Origin: Aliamphritea spongicola
Lineage (GTDB): Bacteria; Pseudomonadota; Gammaproteobacteria; Pseudomonadales; Balneatricaceae
Direction: 5' to 3'
Assembly (NCBI GenBank): GCA_024347235.1
Contig: AP025283.1
Location: 1,736,001 to 1,800,000, forward strand
DNA: 64,000 bases
The notes below the pieces were generated by a model that worked only from the letters and a program-made list of their open reading frames with translations, searched no databases and was not told where the DNA came from. The position numbers were made by a program, and so were the translations under genes. Shown piece after piece: positions 41,791-49,017 of the stretch (position 1 is its first letter; each line of letters starts with the position of its first letter).

Positions 41791-41955
41791 CTACACAGGC
41801 CGTTTCCGCGCCCCGCGTGCTGGCCTCAGGGATGCTGCGCACCCGTCGTCCAGCCCGCAGGTCGTGTAACAGGCTGTATGGCTGCCTGGCTGCAGCTGCG
41901 CAGTCGATTGCAGATACCTCAATAGCGCCTCATCCACAGGCCGGACGTTGTTCAT
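41791..41955 (-). CDS. small open frame coupled to zot, doubtful gene
   Basis: 54 codons beginning MNNVRPVDEALLRYLQSTAQ. The ATG overlaps the zot stop in ATGA, which suggests translational coupling. The sequence is GC-rich and basic at its end (RPARGARKRPV) with no family features. The region between zot and rep is where a phage intergenic region with the replication origin is expected, so this may be chance. Confidence 0.25.
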   Translation of the reverse strand: MNNVRPVDEALLRYLQSTAQLQPGSHTACYTTCGLDDGCAASLRPARGARKRPV

Positions 41956-42834
41956 ACGGGCGGCTCAATGAAGTAACGGCGTGTGGAAGGAAACAGCATA
42001 AATACGAGATAACCGATCTCGAATATCAGGGTGATTAGTGCCCGTTCTATCCGCTTCAGAATGGGTACCCGGGGCGGCAGCTTGTAACCGACTAGATGCC
42101 ATGGGGTTAACAGGCAATGGAGTCCAGCGTTTTCATGGTGGTTAGTGGCCCATGTGGGGAGTAATCAGGACTCAGTGTTTGGGCGGTGTTGTAGATCATT
42201 TTCACGGAGCTGGCGGAGTAGTTGCGGACTTCAGGACTAAGCCGTCTGTGGAGTAGCCATCTCTGAAGGTGACCCGGTGTATCTTAGGGAAGGTCAGGGC
42301 TTTGCCTGTAATGCGCCGGAACAGACCACCAAGAATAGGGATTGGGATACGGGACATGTCTCTGCAGTATCCGGTTTCCTGTGCCAGTCCTTCCCGGATC
42401 TGCTTATCCACCATGTCGATATGCTGAACAATAAACCATGCGTCCCAACCTTTTTCCGGAGCAAGACCAGGAACTGAATCATCCGGGTGCGTTCTTTACT
42501 GGCAAAGTTACGGGTGTTCAGGAACTGCGCGAGTTCATCTAACAGCAACAGTGAGTTTTGGTTTTCATCATAATCAGGACCAGGGCGATAGGAGCCATCC
42601 GGGCCAAGTACGAGGGTAGGATTCCCCAGGGAGCATTTCCAGATCTTCCGGTGTTGGATGGTCCGGTAAGCGGTAGATCCGGGTATCTTTATTGTATTTG
42701 TTAGAGAAGTGTTCCGGATACAGGTCGACATTGGTCGCGACCATCTTTTTCTTCTTCAGGCACACAGCAGCATGGCCAACAGCCACCAGTGTTTTACCTG
42801 TACCGAGTTTGCCGGTCACGAAGCGAAATTCCAT
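41952..42834 (-). CDS. zot: Zot-like phage assembly ATPase (gene I / pI)
   Basis: The Walker A GKLGTGKT opens the protein (MEFRFVTGKLGTGKTL), followed by LLLLDELAQFLNTR (Walker B) and GWDAWFIVQHIDMVDKQIRE. It drives assembly and extrusion of the filament through the inner membrane. The frame breaks near 42632, 42445, 42247 and 42110; joined, the protein has about 295 aa and ends with a membrane segment LITLIFEIGYLVFMLF and a short outside tail. It is 2 bases downstream of the pVI-like gene. The C-terminal part past 42107 depends on the last frame correction. Confidence 0.82.
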
Positions 42835-42836
42835 GT

Positions 42837-43208
42837 TCAGCCTCCTGGAAGTTGTGGTCGGGACAGGAAGCCTGATGCGTTGGAGGGCGGACTGACAAAC
42901 ATGCCGCCGTAGATCAGCATCAGGTGGTAATCCAAAACAGAGCGAGCAATGCGGGCCGTGATCAATGCGGCAATGCAGATTGGCGCCTGCGCCGGCACGA
43001 ACCACGACATGGCGATGTCGAGGTAGTCATTGGTAAAGAAGTTCAGGGTACCGATGGCGCCCTGTACCACGACGAAGAAGGTGGATACACCGGTGATGAT
43101 AGCGGCGATAAGCATCATCTTATAGGCGATATCCATACGGTGAGCAGAGGCGGCGGACGAGAAGCCGGCTTCAAACAGGTTACGCAGCAATTCAGATAGA
43201 CGGTTCAT
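42837..43208 (-). CDS. minor coat pVI-like membrane protein
   Basis: 123 aa, intact. Three hydrophobic segments: KMMLIAAIITGVSTFFVVVQ, a middle one near residue 65 and APICIAALITARIARSVLDY with LMLIYGGMF. Size, place between pIII and Zot, and topology match the pVI analogue of inoviruses (DUF5455-like), which caps the filament end. It is 2 bases after the pIII-like gene and 2 bases before zot. Confidence 0.7.
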   Translation of the reverse strand: MNRLSELLRNLFEAGFSSAASAHRMDIAYKMMLIAAIITGVSTFFVVVQGAIGTLNFFTNDYLDIAMSWFVPAQAPICIAALITARIARSVLDYHLMLIYGGMFVSPPSNASGFLSRPQLPGG

Positions 43209-43210
43209 AA

Positions 43211-44385
43211 CTATACTCCTGGTTTACGGTTGCCCAGGATCAGCCAGGCAATGCCAAACATGGTGATAACGGAGATAAACCAGCCGGTGATTTCTTTCAT
43301 TTCACCTAACTTGCGGCACTGAGATCTGGATGGAAACAGCACGGATGCTCCTTCCCAGTCGAAGGTAATGGTTCTGCAGGATGATGAGTAAGAGAGACCA
43401 AAGTCAGGCAGGCTAAAGTCAGGCAGGTCCGGAAGTGAGCCAAAGAACAAAGTTAGCGGGTTGTAGTCTTCCGGTCGGGTGTATTTATCATCGGTAGGCG
43501 CATCTACTTTTACTTCTGTTTCATCGATCTTAATTGGATCGACAACCGTAACCTTTTGGATGTTTTCTTCTGTAGCCGATTCTCTGCCCGCTTCTTCAAC
43601 AGTAGCTGATTCCAAGCCTTCAGCGAGTTTGATGCGATCAGCTTCAGCCTGTAACGCTTCAGCCAACTCAGGCGTAATCAACGGAGATCCTGCTAAATCT
43701 TCAAAGAACTGACGCCGCTGAGCAGGGGTTAGTTGATTAAACGCTTCAATCATAAGGTCGTTTTGCACATCCAAAGGAAGCGGTTCACCAGGCACCATAG
43801 GCACTGTTTCGTCTCTGCAAACAGAGTAATTACGTGGCGGGTTAGTGCAGGAAAGTTTTACTGCCTGGACATATTTAGAATTCGTACCGCGGCTACACCA
43901 TGTTCCACCGGCAGAGGCTAGCCCATAAACAGAGCCTGCTGCACAGGCTTCAGACGCTGTTTTTCCTCTTAGAGGTGGTAAGCCATAGACTGGTGCTTCC
44001 CAGAAATATCCGGCGGTGTATCCCGGATCAGGTTGTTCTTGCTCAGTGATCTGCCCCTTAACTCATTAATGACGTACCCTGCAGCAGCGGCAGCAGCAAG
44101 TGCAGCGGCTTTTAAAGCCTGTTGGGCAGGGTTACCACGCTTGGTCATCTCAAGTAGTTTCTTAGGGTTGTAGGTCACCCGCTCAGTTTTGAAGGTTTCT
44201 TTGCCGGAAGGAAACCGGACACGACTTGTGGAGTAGTCCACCTTAATGTTACCCCGTGAGTCGACATCCACGCCGGTGACTTGCTTCGGCCGAATCGTAA
44301 CGGATGTATCCTGTGCAAATACGGATACGGGAGAAAGAAGCGAGAGCAATGAAAGCAGTAATAGTAGTTTGCGCATATCAGTCAT
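43211..44385 (-). CDS. pIII-like minor coat / attachment protein
   Basis: About 391 aa. MTDMRKLLLLLSLLSLLSPVSVFA is a signal peptide. The N-terminal half has a Cys-containing region (SEACAAGSVYGLASAGGTWCSRG, CTNPPRNYSVCRDE), then an acidic Pro/Asp-rich linker (SLPDLPDFSLPDFGL), a domain with Cys in SSSCRT and SQCRK, and a C-terminal helix WFISVITMFGIAWLILGNRK that anchors it. This is the architecture of pIII, which binds the host receptor and ends assembly. The frame breaks near 44000. It lies just upstream of the pVI-like gene. Confidence 0.75.
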
Positions 44386-44459
44386 CCCTGATCCTGATCA
44401 CGGGCCAGCCGCCAGAAGATTACGGCGATCAGAAACCCAATAATGAATAACGAACTCAT
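44382..44459 (-). CDS. 25-aa membrane peptide, possible minor coat protein
   Basis: MSSLFIIGFLIAVIFWRLAR is a single hydrophobic helix with a charged tail. Its stop overlaps the start of the pIII-like gene in ATGA. In size and place it resembles pVII or pIX of Ff phages (32-33 aa), which cap the leading filament end. Missed by gene finders because of length. Confidence 0.55.
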   Translation of the reverse strand: MSSLFIIGFLIAVIFWRLARDQDQG

Positions 44460-44483
44460 AACGACACCTCACAAAATCCAGAG

Positions 44484-44517
44484 GTAAAAAGGGGCGCGGA
44501 TAGCCCGAGCCCCTTTG
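44484..44517 (-). terminator. strong terminator after the major coat gene
   Basis: On the minus strand AAAGGGGCTCGGGC / GCGCCCCTTTTT forms a long GC-rich stem with a T tract, 20 bases past the pVIII stop. In Ff phages a terminator in the same place raises coat transcript over the genes behind it. Confidence 0.85.
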
Positions 44518-44536
44518 AAAGCCGGGCGTAACAGAT

Positions 44537-44802
44537 TTAGATCTGTGAGCCGAAGCGCTTGAACAGTTTGAAGATAACCAGCGCCCCGAAGAGCGTGATC
44601 ACTACCGGCCACACCAGATCAGCCAGATCCAGACCATCCTGTTGAATCGCAGCCAGCTGTGTACCGATCGCTGCCGGTAACGCCGCTGCAGCTTCCTGCA
44701 TCGTCATTCCCATCGCGATAAAACCAGCCACCACTGAGCGGACTTTTTGTTAGCAACCAGAGCGCTAACCGCGGCATTTTGCTTCTTCACAAAATTAGGC
44801 AT
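44537..44802 (-). CDS. major coat protein (pVIII-like)
   Basis: A long signal peptide (MPNFVKKQNAAVSALVANKK..GFIAMGMTMQEAAA) is followed by a short acidic start (IGTQLAAIQQDGLDLADL), the membrane helix VWPVVITLFGALVIF and a basic end KLFKRFGSQI, as in fd pVIII with its KLFKKF tail. One base is missing near 44735. Joined precursor is 88 aa, mature about 45-50 aa. A perfect AGGAGG stands before ATG 44802. High expression is expected from its ribosome site and terminator. Confidence 0.85.
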
Positions 44803-44813
44803 AGGAGCCTCCT

Positions 44814-44930
44814 TTACAGTTTTTCTAACCATTGTTTGAAGTACGTTATAAGGACAGCACTGCCCCAGCCGAGTCCGAACGCCCCAAGAATGTGGCCGCT
44901 GTACTCAGCGAGAAATTGATCTAACGCCAA
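44814..44930 (-). CDS. 38-aa membrane peptide upstream of the coat gene
   Basis: Reading from TTG 44930 gives LALDQFLAEYSGHILGAFGL then WGSAVLITYFKQWLEKL, one membrane helix with a basic end. A GGGAGG ribosome site lies 8 bases upstream. It ends 11 bases before the pVIII start. Probably a minor coat (pVII/pIX-like) or pVIII variant. Confidence 0.5.
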   Translation of the reverse strand: MALDQFLAEYSGHILGAFGLGWGSAVLITYFKQWLEKL

Positions 44931-44943
44931 ACCAACCTCCCAT

Positions 44944-45138
44944 TCATCTCAACGAGCCAGCCACGAAGCCTAAGCAGTACGCGAGGCCTAACGTGGATTG
45001 CACGATGATTGAATTTGTTTCCTCAGAGACTTCGGCAAAAATCTCAGCGCTTTCGGCCTGAGTGAGCGCTAAAGCGGGATCACTGAAGGCCAACACGGCA
45101 AAGATGCTGCCGAAGAAACCGAGGAGGAAATATTTCAT
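44944..45138 (-). CDS. 64-aa membrane protein, putative phage coat or assembly protein
   Basis: MKYFLLGFFGSIFAVLAFSDPALA is a signal peptide or anchor, followed by an acidic stretch (ESAEIFAEVSEETNS) and a second hydrophobic segment IIVQSTLGLAYCLGFVAGSL. The layout signal-acidic-helix is like a pVIII-type coat precursor. Intact, and in line with the phage operon. Confidence 0.55.
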   Translation of the reverse strand: MKYFLLGFFGSIFAVLAFSDPALALTQAESAEIFAEVSEETNSIIVQSTLGLAYCLGFVAGSLR

Positions 45139-45162
45139 AGGGATAACCTAAGCAACGTCTGC

Positions 45163-45474
45163 TTAAGACTGTGCAGGGCGCTGCTTAGCTGCCGCTTCAG
45201 TCTTTGGCTTGATCGACACCAGCTTGAAGGCCATCTTTTGCTGAGCGCCTGCTACGGGCTTGGCAACAATGTCGCATTCGCACGGCAGCACGTTACGCAG
45301 CTGTTCGACCACGGTGTAATCAGCGGTCATTTTCATGATCTCCAGACCGCACACGTCCGGGTTTTCACCGTCACTAGGTTGGGTCAGGAAGATGGATGCA
45401 CCCTGGTTGCCGTCCATGCTGTAACGCTTTGCCTGAATGACGGTGCCGGTAAAATTCATGTTCATAGTGTTCAC
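45163..45474 (-). CDS. probable phage ssDNA-binding protein (gene V analogue)
   Basis: 103 aa, intact. MNFTGTVIQAKRYSMDGNQGASIFLTQPS is a beta-rich OB-fold-like start, followed by ENPDVCGLEIMKMTADYTVVEQLRNVLP and a Lys/Gln-rich end. In inoviruses a protein of about 100 aa in this place, before the coat genes, coats ssDNA before packaging. The assignment rests on size, fold impression and gene order, not on a recognised motif. Confidence 0.55.
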   Translation of the reverse strand: MNTMNMNFTGTVIQAKRYSMDGNQGASIFLTQPSDGENPDVCGLEIMKMTADYTVVEQLRNVLPCECDIVAKPVAGAQQKMAFKLVSIKPKTEAAAKQRPAQS

Positions 45475-45896
45475 CTGTAAATGTTGGGTTTGCGCAGCGC
45501 AGAGCGCGGCAAGTCTTCTACGTTGAGTAATTCAGTGAAATCCCTTTGCGCAGGTTCACTGGGTTTGAAATCGTGTTTAAAGATCACGCCACAAGGGCAC
45601 GCAAGTAGGGTGGCAGTAGAGTTATAAGCACTAACCCGATCGCAACGTTTGCAATAATGAAAAACGTCTCGAACATCGCTGCCTTCAGTGACTGGGGAGT
45701 AGGTCCGAAAATCACAAAACTCACGAAATTGCTGAGCAACGTTAAGTGATAGATCAAGATCGATGTGGCCAGGAGTGTCAGCCAGTACTACAGATCGAGT
45801 TCTGCAGGTGCATTCTCCATTAGTGCCTCCACATAGCAGGCAGTAGCCACGTTCAGCAGCGGAGAGGATGTCTGAGCGTTTCATCCGTGTGTGCAT
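45471..45896 (-). CDS. Cys-rich zinc-binding protein of the phage core
   Basis: 141 aa, intact. Two Cys clusters: CLLCGGTNGECTC near residue 19 and CKRCD..CPCG near residues 84-101, the second like a zinc ribbon. Between them lies a helical acidic part (DLDLSLNVAQQFREFCDF). Unknown family. The stop overlaps the start of the ssDNA-binding protein gene by 4 bases, so the two are co-translated and perhaps work together on DNA. Confidence 0.55.
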   Translation of the reverse strand: MHTRMKRSDILSAAERGYCLLCGGTNGECTCRTRSVVLADTPGHIDLDLSLNVAQQFREFCDFRTYSPVTEGSDVRDVFHYCKRCDRVSAYNSTATLLACPCGVIFKHDFKPSEPAQRDFTELLNVEDLPRSALRKPNIYR

Positions 45897-46024
45897 GTCG
45901 ACTCCCTGTCGTTACGTTGTTCTTTATGAATGCTAATGCATTCGTGATGGCCTCTTTGCCGGCCGGGCAGGCTATCCGTCTGGAGTGGAATGCTTACGGG
46001 GCATTCAAATCCATCCAGACAGCT

Positions 46025-46243
46025 TTATACATGGCCGTGACCCATGCAGTTTTCGCAGAGGGTGGAATAGCCGGCAGCATCAGTGATATCGCCGAAGCCC
46101 TCGCATTCAGTGCATTCGTTGCCTTCTTCTGTGGCATAAGGCTTGAAAACTTGTCCGGTGCCATCGCAATACATGCAATCATTTCCGTATTCCACCGTTC
46201 CGGTGCCACTGCAGCAGCTGCAGTCACTGGCTTCCATGTTCAT
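46025..46243 (-). CDS. stand-alone DnaJ-type zinc-finger protein
   Basis: 72 aa, intact, from ATG 46243 (AAGGA ribosome site). It has four CXXCXGXG-type repeats: CSCCSGTGTV, CMYCDGTGQV, CTECEGFGDI and CENCMGHGHV. This is the zinc-binding domain of DnaJ without J or substrate domains. Such proteins bind two zinc ions and can act as thiol or folding helpers. It sits in the phage operon. A longer open frame upstream has no family features, so 46243 is preferred. Confidence 0.7.
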   Translation of the reverse strand: MNMEASDCSCCSGTGTVEYGNDCMYCDGTGQVFKPYATEEGNECTECEGFGDITDAAGYSTLCENCMGHGHV

Positions 46244-46253
46244 ATGTGTGTCC

Positions 46254-46403
46254 TTACATGCCGTAAGTAACCCGCTCATCTCCGGCATGAGTAAGTGAGC
46301 GGGGGCAGTTTTTACACGGATGCCAGCCGTTAAATTATCGTGGAGAGGGCATTCCCCACGCCCCAGCACGTAACGAACGCTTGTTACCTGCGAAGGCTTT
46401 CAT
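46254..46403 (-). other. small open frame with an in-frame stop, doubtful
   Basis: ATG 46401-46403 overlaps the stop of the preceding gene (ATGA) and gives MKAFAGNKRSLRAGAWGMPS plus two residues before TAA at 46335. The same frame continues to another stop at 46254 with WHPCKNCPRSLTHAGDERV. It could be one 50-aa Cys-containing protein with a base error, or chance. Confidence 0.25.
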
Positions 46404-46828
46404 CGTTCAGTTACCTGCATTTGCGGAGAGGGTTGATAGCTCGTGAAGAGCTTTAAATTCTGACGCACAATGTTTAGTTGTCGGTTCCATTGCTGCAGCT
46501 GCTTGTCCGTTTCTTCAAAGGTGGCTTTGCCTGAAATGATGTCTTCAAAGAACAGGTAAGAAGCCATTTGCCGGTGATGAATACGGGCAGAAGTACGTTT
46601 AATCGCTGCGAAAACAGCAAAAGTAGCAAGCTGGGTGTAATTAGAGAGCGGCCCACATATGAGTAAGCGAACTCCCTGGCCTCCGAGAAATTCAAGGTCG
46701 ATTTGTGCACCTTGTTTATTCAGGCAGAACACTTCAGCAGATAGTTCGGAGAACATAACTGCTAACTGACTGACCTGATTCGTAGACGGATGTATTTCTG
46801 GAATTGTTGGGACTGTTAACTGATCCAT
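46400..46828 (-). CDS. phage-core protein of unknown function
   Basis: 142 aa, intact, from MDQLTVPTIPEIHPSTNQV. It has a beta-rich middle (AQIDLEFLGGQGVRLLICGP) and a helical end (ATFEETDKQLQQWNRQLNIVRQNL) with coiled-coil character. No family recognised. The start overlaps the end of the HTH gene by 13 bases, so both are in the same operon. May be a DNA-binding or regulatory partner. Confidence 0.55.
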   Translation of the reverse strand: MDQLTVPTIPEIHPSTNQVSQLAVMFSELSAEVFCLNKQGAQIDLEFLGGQGVRLLICGPLSNYTQLATFAVFAAIKRTSARIHHRQMASYLFFEDIISGKATFEETDKQLQQWNRQLNIVRQNLKLFTSYQPSPQMQVTER

Positions 46829-47091
46829 GTCTTAGCCTCCCGTTCACAGTGTTGGTAGAGTGCAACCATGTTGATATAGCGGGTAGGGCGCTTTCCCGGC
46901 ATGCGGGGCGCGAGTACAACGACGGGCAGTTCACCACGGTCCATAAGGGTGGTAATGGTATTTTTAGCAATGCCGGTGAGTTCGGCGAATTTAACAGGGC
47001 GGAGTAGTGGAGAACCAACGCGTTTTAATTGCTCGAAAAGCGCATGATTCATCACGGTATCCATACCGTTTGTTTGAGATTGAGCGTCCAT
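46816..47091 (-). CDS. helix-turn-helix regulator of the phage operon
   Basis: 91 aa, intact. VKFAELTGIAKNTITTLMDRGELPVVVLAPRMPGKRPTRYINM reads as a MerR/excisionase-like winged helix: a helix-turn-helix followed by a turn and the basic PGKRPTRYI wing. First gene of the minus-strand phage operon, divergent from the repressor at 47204. It likely activates or represses the phage promoter, or serves as excisionase. Start may also be the internal ATG at 47064. Confidence 0.65.
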   Translation of the reverse strand: MDAQSQTNGMDTVMNHALFEQLKRVGSPLLRPVKFAELTGIAKNTITTLMDRGELPVVVLAPRMPGKRPTRYINMVALYQHCEREAKTWIS

Positions 47092-47136
47092 GCCTATATC
47101 CTCAACTTTAGCCAGATTGAGTCTTTATATAACGTG

Positions 47137-47175
47137 AGAATATATTGCGATAAATATTCTAGAGATACAAGTATC
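47137..47175. promoter_or_regulatory. operator-like inverted repeats in the divergent control region
   Basis: Between the HTH gene and the repressor lie GATACAAGTATC (47164-47175, perfect palindrome with two central bases) and the inverted repeat GAATAT..ATATTC near 47137-47159. Both are likely sites for the flanking regulators; this is inferred from position and symmetry. Confidence 0.5.
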
Positions 47176-47203
47176 GTAAGAATAAATCTCGATATTAATT
47201 TTT

Positions 47204-47490
47204 ATGAAACGAGAAAATTTAATAAAATTAATAGATTATGTTGGAAGCTCCCAAGAAAGAGATTTACAGAGTTTGAAGATAAAACGGGGATTAACAAGGA
47301 TACTCTAAAGCAGTTCTATCATGGTAAACAAAAACTAAACCATGAAAACATCAATCAAATACATGAAGCATTTCCTGAATATGTATATTGGTTAGCAACA
47401 GGGAAGACTATTCCAGAAGCAGGGCAAATAAGTCCGGAGCTGGACAAGATCGTAGAGACCTACGAAGACACAGGGATGGATACACAGTAG
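47204..47490 (+). CDS. phage-type repressor with helix-turn-helix
   Basis: MKRENLIKLIDYVGSSQERDLQEF joins after one base near 47268 to EDKTGINKDTLKQFYHGKQKL, an XRE-like helix-turn-helix. The second half HEAFPEYVYWLATGKTIPEAGQISPELDKIV is typical of small phage repressors that check prophage induction. 95 aa when joined. Divergent from the phage operon, with palindromes in the shared promoter. Probably the lysogeny control gene of the element. Confidence 0.7.
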
Positions 47491-47560
47491 CGCAAAGGAT
47501 ACGGGAACGCTGGCTATCCTAGCCAACGGGGCGCAACACAGGGACTCAGGGAGTGAAGTC

Positions 47561-47647
47561 ATGGTAATCGATGGTAATAATTTCTATAAGAAGCAAATAG
47601 CAAGAAAAATAGATCGATTTACAACATGGTTTATAAATAATGTCTGA
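47561..47647 (+). CDS. 28-aa small open frame, doubtful
   Basis: MVIDGNNFYKKQIARKIDRF then TTWFINNV, basic, with GGAG 8 bases upstream of the ATG. Its stop overlaps the start of the next gene by 8 bases, consistent with a leader peptide. No other support. Confidence 0.3.
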   Translation: MVIDGNNFYKKQIARKIDRFTTWFINNV

Positions 47648-48328
47648 TATAAATAATCAAAACTCTATTAGTAGAGTTATGTCAATCATTCCTTTCCTAA
47701 GTCTGTTATTTATATTTTCAAGTATTCTACACATAGTAGTATACTGGTATCACTTTAATATAACCCCTTTATCTTATATTGGAATAAGTGATGTTCTTTC
47801 TTATTCTGAAACATTTCTGCTATTTGTTTTTATTACATTAGCTTTTGTAATGGCTAATGAAGTATTTATTAGTGATAAACATAGTTCAACAATACCTAAT
47901 GGCAATATTAAAAAATAATTTTACTTTTTATTGTTGTAATTGCTGTTTGTATGCTGCTTAGTGTTAAATATAAACTATTTACAGCAGTTGTATATGCTAT
48001 AGCTTTATTACCAATTAGATATTTAATAAATTCAAATATTCTTAAAGAAATCTCAAATAAAAATATGATAAGGACATTTATCATATCATCTTTAGTTATA
48101 TTACCTACACATGCTATTAATTGGGGAATTCATTCCTCTAGACAGGTTTATGAAAGTGAAAGTGATTTTATTAAGTTTGAAAGTACAGAGTGTTATGCTG
48201 GATGTAGATTTATAGGTAAGCTTGGAGGCTATATTGGAGTGCTCAATTATAAAAATGAAACAGTGATGTATAGAGCAGATACGATTGGAAAAATTACTTT
48301 TATGGTAAATAGAATTGAGTTTGATTAA
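47640..48328 (+). CDS. cargo membrane protein, unknown function
   Basis: About 229 aa with five hydrophobic segments: SIIPFLSLLFIFSSILHIVV, TFLLFVFITLAFVMA, IILLFIVVIAVCMLL, LFTAVVYAIALLPI and IRTFIISSLVILPTHAI. A C-terminal soluble part (FESTECYAGCRFIGKLGGYI) has two Cys. The frame breaks near 47917 (A7 read as A6). Very AT-rich. No family recognised. It lies between the repressor and a minus-strand cargo gene. Confidence 0.6.
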
Positions 48329-48360
48329 ACCAGATAAAACACAGTAAGTTGTTTATATGT

Positions 48361-48934
48361 TTAATTTTTTATTTTCAATTCCTGAAAATAAGATAATAAT
48401 TCAGGATTGTCTGACTTTTCTAAAGCATACAAAACAGAAATTATTGCGAGATTATAAGATAAAGTAAGCTGTTGAATAAGTTCTTCTTCAGAAAATGATT
48501 CTTTTAGTTCATTTTCTGAAAACCTAGAATTTATTTGTTCAAAGCCTCCATGTGTATATCCATTCAACTTTTTAGAAAGAGTACCGCTTAAATTTGAATA
48601 TAAATCAGTATTACTTTTAGTATTCAAACTCTGTAACATGTCATAAAGCCTTTTTTGACTTTATAATTAGTAAATTCATATAACTCTTTTCAGTAGCGCA
48701 CTGATCAAAATAAAGAGATCTAATTAGTGCTTCATATTGGCATCTTAAAAGAGCAACAGCAGAAGCACTCATATTGTAATTGATTAAAGTGATTATCGAG
48801 CCAAAATGTTCTAGTGACAAATGAAGAAGGCCAAAAGATATTTTCGACCTTAAACCATCTGGAATAACAATTCCATTCATTCTAACGTCAATTTCTGTCA
48901 TTAAGGTCTTTGATTTTTTTAGCAAAGAAATCAT
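48361..48934 (-). CDS. helical cargo protein, DUF5677/DUF6988-like
   Basis: About 190 aa, nearly all helix. The middle HFGSIITLINYNMSASAVALLRCQYEALIRSLYFDQCAT resembles the core helix pair of DUF5677/DUF6988-type proteins (ALLRxxYEALIRxLY pattern), which are often linked to HEPN-like folds. The frame changes near 48647 (one base extra or two missing in the A run), giving DMLQSLNTKSNTDLYSNLSG after it. It lies 84 bases downstream of the TPR-HEPN gene on the same strand and may belong to the same module. Confidence 0.5.
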
Positions 48935-49017
48935 AAATAATTATCACTTATATAAATATAATTAAATCTACAGACAATACTAGAGGTAGTCTTTTTTTGT
49001 AATAATTCTAGGTATTG

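Noticed and set aside
41766..42038. Plus-strand frame of 90 codons between rep and zot
   Set aside because: Arg/Ala/Ser-rich composition without pattern; it runs against the zot C-terminus.
45887..46270. Plus-strand frame of 127 codons opposite the DnaJ-type gene
   Set aside because: It is the mirror of the Cys-rich repeats; the minus frame has clear CXXCXGXG motifs.
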